Assembly (NCBI GenBank): GCA_018716365.1
Contig: DVKA01000016.1
Span: forward strand, 1-7,572
Source: Candidatus Caccocola faecipullorum
Lineage (GTDB): Bacteria; Synergistota; Synergistia; Synergistales; Synergistaceae
Length of the DNA stretch: 7,572 nucleotides
Reading direction: 5' to 3'
Within the stretch, counting starts at the first letter, position 1. Each line of letters starts with the position of its first letter. The notes beneath the pieces were generated by a model, which did no database searches, was not told where the DNA came from, and saw only the letters and a program-made list of their open reading frames with translations. Shown piece by piece: positions 5,617 through 7,572 of this stretch. The position numbers and the translations under genes are program-made.

Positions 5617-5645
5617 ATTGTAGCGCAAAGCGCGCCGGGTTTCAA
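5617..5645 (-). promoter_or_regulatory. Promoter of the asparaginase-like/rimO operon
   Basis: On the minus strand TTGAAA (5640-5645) and TACAAT (5617-5622) are separated by exactly 17 bases, each matching five of six consensus positions. The start point would be near 5610, about 47 bases before the TTG start codon. It is the only strong promoter found ahead of the gene run down to thpR. Confidence 0.8.
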
Positions 5646-5661
5646 ATTACGCCTTTTCTAA

Positions 5662-5689
5662 TAGACTTTTAACGGTTTTCATATATCAT
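5662..5689 (+). promoter_or_regulatory. Probable promoter of the DedA-family gene
   Basis: TAGACT (5662-5667, four of six) and TATCAT (5684-5689, five of six) are separated by 16 bases in an AT-rich region. The start point would be near 5696, giving a short leader before the AGGAG at 5711-5715. It lies back to back with the divergent operon promoter at 5617-5645, so the two could share regulation. Confidence 0.5.
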
Positions 5690-5719
5690 TACATATCAGT
5701 TAAACGCGAAAGGAGATTC

Positions 5720-6373
5720 ATGTTGGAGGCAATACTTTCTTTCTTCGGAAACTGCGCCGCGCTCTTCGGAGATCTCATAGGCTGGCTCGTCGACGTGATA
5801 GGACATCTCGGCTACGCGGGCATCGTCGGGCTGATGTTCCTCGAATCGTCGTTCTTCCCCTTTCCCAGCGAGGTCGTCATGCCGCCCGCGGGCTATCTCG
5901 CGTGGAAGGGCGAGATGAACGTCGCGCTCGTTCTGGGCGCAGGCATACTCGGCAGCATCCTCGGCGCGCTCTTCAATTACTGGATAGCGGTGCGCTGGGG
6001 ACGGCCGTTCTTTGAAAAGTACGGAAAATATTTCTTCGTCACGCACGAGTCGCTCGACAAGGCCGAAGTGTTCTTCGCGCATCACGGGCACATCAGCACC
6101 TTCACCGGCCGCCTGCTGCCCGTCATACGCCAGTACATCTCGCTGCCCGCGGGGCTGGCGCGCATGCCGCTGCCGCAGTTCTGCTTCTACACTGCGATCG
6201 GCTCAGGCGTATGGGTCACCATACTGACGCTGCTCGGCTACTTCCTCGGCAGCAACGAGGCTCTCATCCACGAAGAACTGCACAAGATAACGATCCTGCT
6301 CATCGCCGGCTGCGCCGTGCTCGTCGTGATTTACGCAATCGCCTATAAAAGAAAGAAGCGCGGACAGAAGTAA
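5720..6373 (+). CDS. DedA-family (VTT domain) inner membrane protein
   Basis: DedA proteins are polytopic inner-membrane proteins; members of the superfamily are implicated in lipid carrier or phospholipid flipping and in membrane homeostasis. The 217-residue product has the family's layout: hydrophobic segments near 15-42, 67-91, 156-176 and 188-208, a re-entrant motif [20 protein letters not shown] (40-59), and [16 protein letters not shown] (130-145). Glu42, Glu51, Arg131 and Arg137 occupy the positions of the essential acidic and arginine residues known from E. coli YqjA. The C-terminus is lysine/arginine-rich, as expected for a cytoplasmic tail. AGGAG at 5711-5715 is only 4 bases before the ATG; the next codon, TTG at 5723, would have a more usual spacing of 7, so the protein may start one codon later. 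The gene is monocistronic, ending before its own terminator. The substrate cannot be told from sequence. Confidence 0.93.
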   Translation: MLEAILSFFGNCAALFGDLIGWLVDVIGHLGYAGIVGLMFLESSFFPFPSEVVMPPAGYLAWKGEMNVALVLGAGILGSILGALFNYWIAVRWGRPFFEKYGKYFFVTHESLDKAEVFFAHHGHISTFTGRLLPVIRQYISLPAGLARMPLPQFCFYTAIGSGVWVTILTLLGYFLGSNEALIHEELHKITILLIAGCAVLVVIYAIAYKRKKRGQK

Positions 6374-6393
6374 CGCGCGCGTATAAAAACATG

Positions 6394-6426
6394 GCGGCCG
6401 CACCCGCGCAGGGGCGGCCGCTTTTT
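6394..6426 (+). terminator. Rho-independent terminator of the DedA-family gene
   Basis: Arms GCGGCCGC (6394-6401) and GCGGCCGC (6414-6421), self-complementary, pair over 8 bases. The stem extends by CCC (6403-6405) with GGG (6411-6413) past a bulged A, with GCGCA in the loop and TTTTT (6422-6426) after it. It starts 20 bases beyond the stop codon of the DedA gene. Confidence 0.88.
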
Positions 6427-6478
6427 CATAGCGCAGGGAAAATTTTATTTTCTCTCCAGCCCGCGCGCCGCCGCGCGT

Positions 6479-6506
6479 TTATCAAAATGTTAAAAAATGC
6501 TATCAT
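6479..6506 (+). promoter_or_regulatory. Extended -10 promoter of the substrate-binding protein gene
   Basis: TATCAT (6501-6506) is preceded by TGC (6498-6500), an extended -10 TGn element. TTATCA (6479-6484, four of six) lies 16 bases upstream as a weak -35. The AT-rich patch 6477-6525 stands out in GC-rich surroundings. The start point would be near 6513, within the palindrome TTACGTAA (6507-6514), which could serve as an operator. Confidence 0.55.
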
Positions 6507-6529
6507 TTACGTAACGTCAATGTAACAGT

Positions 6530-6576
6530 GCGCGGAAGCTCCGCGCGCGCCGCCTGCGCGGCGGTAAATTTTTTAC
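6530..6576 (+). promoter_or_regulatory. Structured 5' leader with two hairpins and a T run, possible attenuator
   Basis: Hairpin one has arms GCGCGGA (6530-6536) and TCCGCGC (6540-6546) with a 3-base loop. Hairpin two has CCGCC (6550-6554) and GGCGG (6560-6564) with a TGCGC loop. It is followed by TAAATTTTTT, so a T run (6569-6574) comes 4 bases after the stem and immediately before the ribosome site GGGAG (6577-6581). A terminator-like stem between promoter and start codon suggests premature termination control. The second stem is short and its T run is offset, so it may be weak or incidental. It matches no riboswitch class I recognise. Confidence 0.45.
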
Positions 6577-6589
6577 GGGAGTGGTATTT

Positions 6590-7572
6590 ATGCAAAGCAA
6601 GCGCGGTAAGTTCCTGTCAATCGTAATGGCGCTCGTTCTCGTCGTATGCTTCGGCGCGGCGGCCTGCGCGGCGACGCTCAACGCCTACACGGTCATGCCG
6701 GAAAAGTACGCGGCCCAAGTCTTCGAACAGTTCACGAAAGACACCGGCATAAAAGTCAACTTCATCCGTTTCTCGTCGGGCGAGGCTCTCGCGCGCCTCA
6801 CGGCTGAGAAGAAAAATCCGCAGGTCGACATACTTCTCGGCGGCCCCGCCGACGTCTATACCGCGGGCTGCGACGCTGGAGTATTCGCCGAATACGCGCC
6901 GAAGGAGCAGGCTCTGACGCCCGCGGAGTACAGAGACCCCGGCAACCGCTGGACCGGCATCGGCCTCATTCCGCTCTGCTTCCTCACGAACACGGAATTC
7001 CTTAAAGAGCACAACATGAAGGCCCCCGAGTCGTGGCAGGACCTTCTCGACCCAGCTTATAAGAATGGCCTCCAGATGGCGGACGCCCGCACCTCCGGTA
7101 CCGCGACCGAGCGTATCTACTCGCTGATCGCCGTCTACGGCGTAGACGGGGCGTTCGACTATCAGAAGAAGCTGCACCAGAACATCCAGCTCTACACGAA
7201 GAGCGGTGCGGGAGGCGCGCTGCCGATAGCGCAGGGGCAGGCGGCGAGCGGAATATTCTACCTCGTAGACGCGCTCGACATAGTACAGCAGGGCTACCCT
7301 GTTGTCATCACATATCCGAAGGAAGGCGTGACCTTCGGCATCGAAGCGACGGGCATCATTGAAGGCGCAAAGAACCTCGACGAGGCGAAGGCCTTCGTAG
7401 ACTGGGCGACGAGCAAGAAGCTCGGCGAACTCTTCCTCGCCAAGAAAATCAACTACATCCCCGTCGTGACGGGCCTCAAGATCGACAACCCCGCGCTCGA
7501 CACCTCGCACGTGAAGCTCCTCTCCGTCGGCGCGGAGCACAAGGGCGACAAGCGCAAGGAATACGTAGACCG
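6590..7572 (+). CDS. ABC transporter substrate-binding protein, Fe(III)-type (3' end outside window)
   Basis: This is a secreted binding protein that captures a ligand outside the cytoplasmic membrane for an ABC importer. The first 327 codons are present and open to the window edge. Residues 1-27 form a signal peptide: basic QSKRGK, a hydrophobic core (8-22) and a likely signal peptidase I site in ACA before residue 28. Cys26 in AAAC could instead be a poor lipobox. The mature part matches the iron(III)/AfuA-like binding-protein family: LNAYTVMPEKYA, SSGEALARL (62-70), GGPADVY (84-90), SWQDLLDPAYKNG (148-160), SGTATERIY (169-177) and a YPKEG segment (242-246). Ligand assignment is from family resemblance only; relatives also bind other small anions or organic ligands. 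GGGAG at 6577-6581 is 8 bases before the ATG. Permease and ATPase genes are expected to the right. The leader suggests regulation by attenuation. Confidence 0.9.
   Translation, partial: MQSKRGKFLSIVMALVLVVCFGAAACAATLNAYTVMPEKYAAQVFEQFTKDTGIKVNFIRFSSGEALARLTAEKKNPQVDILLGGPADVYTAGCDAGVFAEYAPKEQALTPAEYRDPGNRWTGIGLIPLCFLTNTEFLKEHNMKAPESWQDLLDPAYKNGLQMADARTSGTATERIYSLIAVYGVDGAFDYQKKLHQNIQLYTKSGAGGALPIAQGQAASGIFYLVDALDIVQQGYPVVITYPKEGVTFGIEATGIIEGAKNLDEAKAFVDWATSKKLGELFLAKKINYIPVVTGLKIDNPALDTSHVKLLSVGAEHKGDKRKEYVD

Noticed and set aside
4637..5623. 328-codon open frame on the plus strand opposite the asparaginase-like gene
   Set aside because: It mirrors the real minus-strand gene in a GC-rich background, has no recognisable domains, and the minus strand has family motifs, a ribosome site and a promoter.
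6617..7540. 307-codon open frame on the minus strand opposite the binding-protein gene
   Set aside because: The composition is Arg/Glu/Val-rich antisense translation with no motifs. The plus strand encodes a clear signal peptide and binding-protein motifs.

Overview
The window reads as a GC-rich bacterial chromosome segment made mostly of housekeeping genes. The left edge holds the first bases of a 16S rRNA gene on the minus strand, whose sequence is of the type shared by Firmicutes, Synergistota and relatives. The gene content and the unusual RecA loops made me lean towards Synergistota (Cloacibacillus-like). That is an impression from family knowledge, not a demonstrated placement.

Minus-strand block (5645 down to 1). 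A strong sigma70-type promoter at 5617-5645 starts a compact operon read right to left: a degenerate asparaginase-fold protein, rimO, pgpA, a stand-alone CinA C-terminal domain (pncC), and a ThpR/LigT-type 2'-5' RNA ligase-family gene. Adjacent genes overlap or nearly touch: ATGA at 4568-4571 and 3279-3282, 2 bases between pgpA and pncC, and TAATG at the pncC end. recA follows with its own promoter in a 71-base gap and ends at a strong stem-loop terminator (411-456). Beyond it lie an AT-rich stretch, an rRNA promoter (278-305), a leader of about 225 nt and the 16S 5' end.

Plus-strand block (5662 to 7572). Divergent from the operon is a DedA-family membrane protein gene with its own promoter and a terminator at 6394-6426. 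Next comes a gene for a secreted ABC-transporter substrate-binding protein resembling the Fe(III) type. It has an extended -10 promoter and a leader of about 77 nt with two GC-rich hairpins and a T run. It is cut by the right edge, and the permease and ATPase would be expected just outside.

The operon combines S12 modification (RimO), phosphatidylglycerol synthesis (PgpA), pyridine nucleotide salvage (PncC), RNA 2',3' end chemistry (ThpR) and recombination (RecA). This is a conserved growth-linked neighbourhood, not a single pathway. I see no mobile element, CRISPR array, tRNA or defence system. The points most worth a second look are an asparaginase-like protein that has lost its catalytic threonines, a thpR gene with no canonical start (the expected ATG meets an in-frame TGA after three codons), RecA DNA-binding loops L1 and L2 that each appear two residues longer than in E. 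coli, and possible RNA switches in two 5' leaders.
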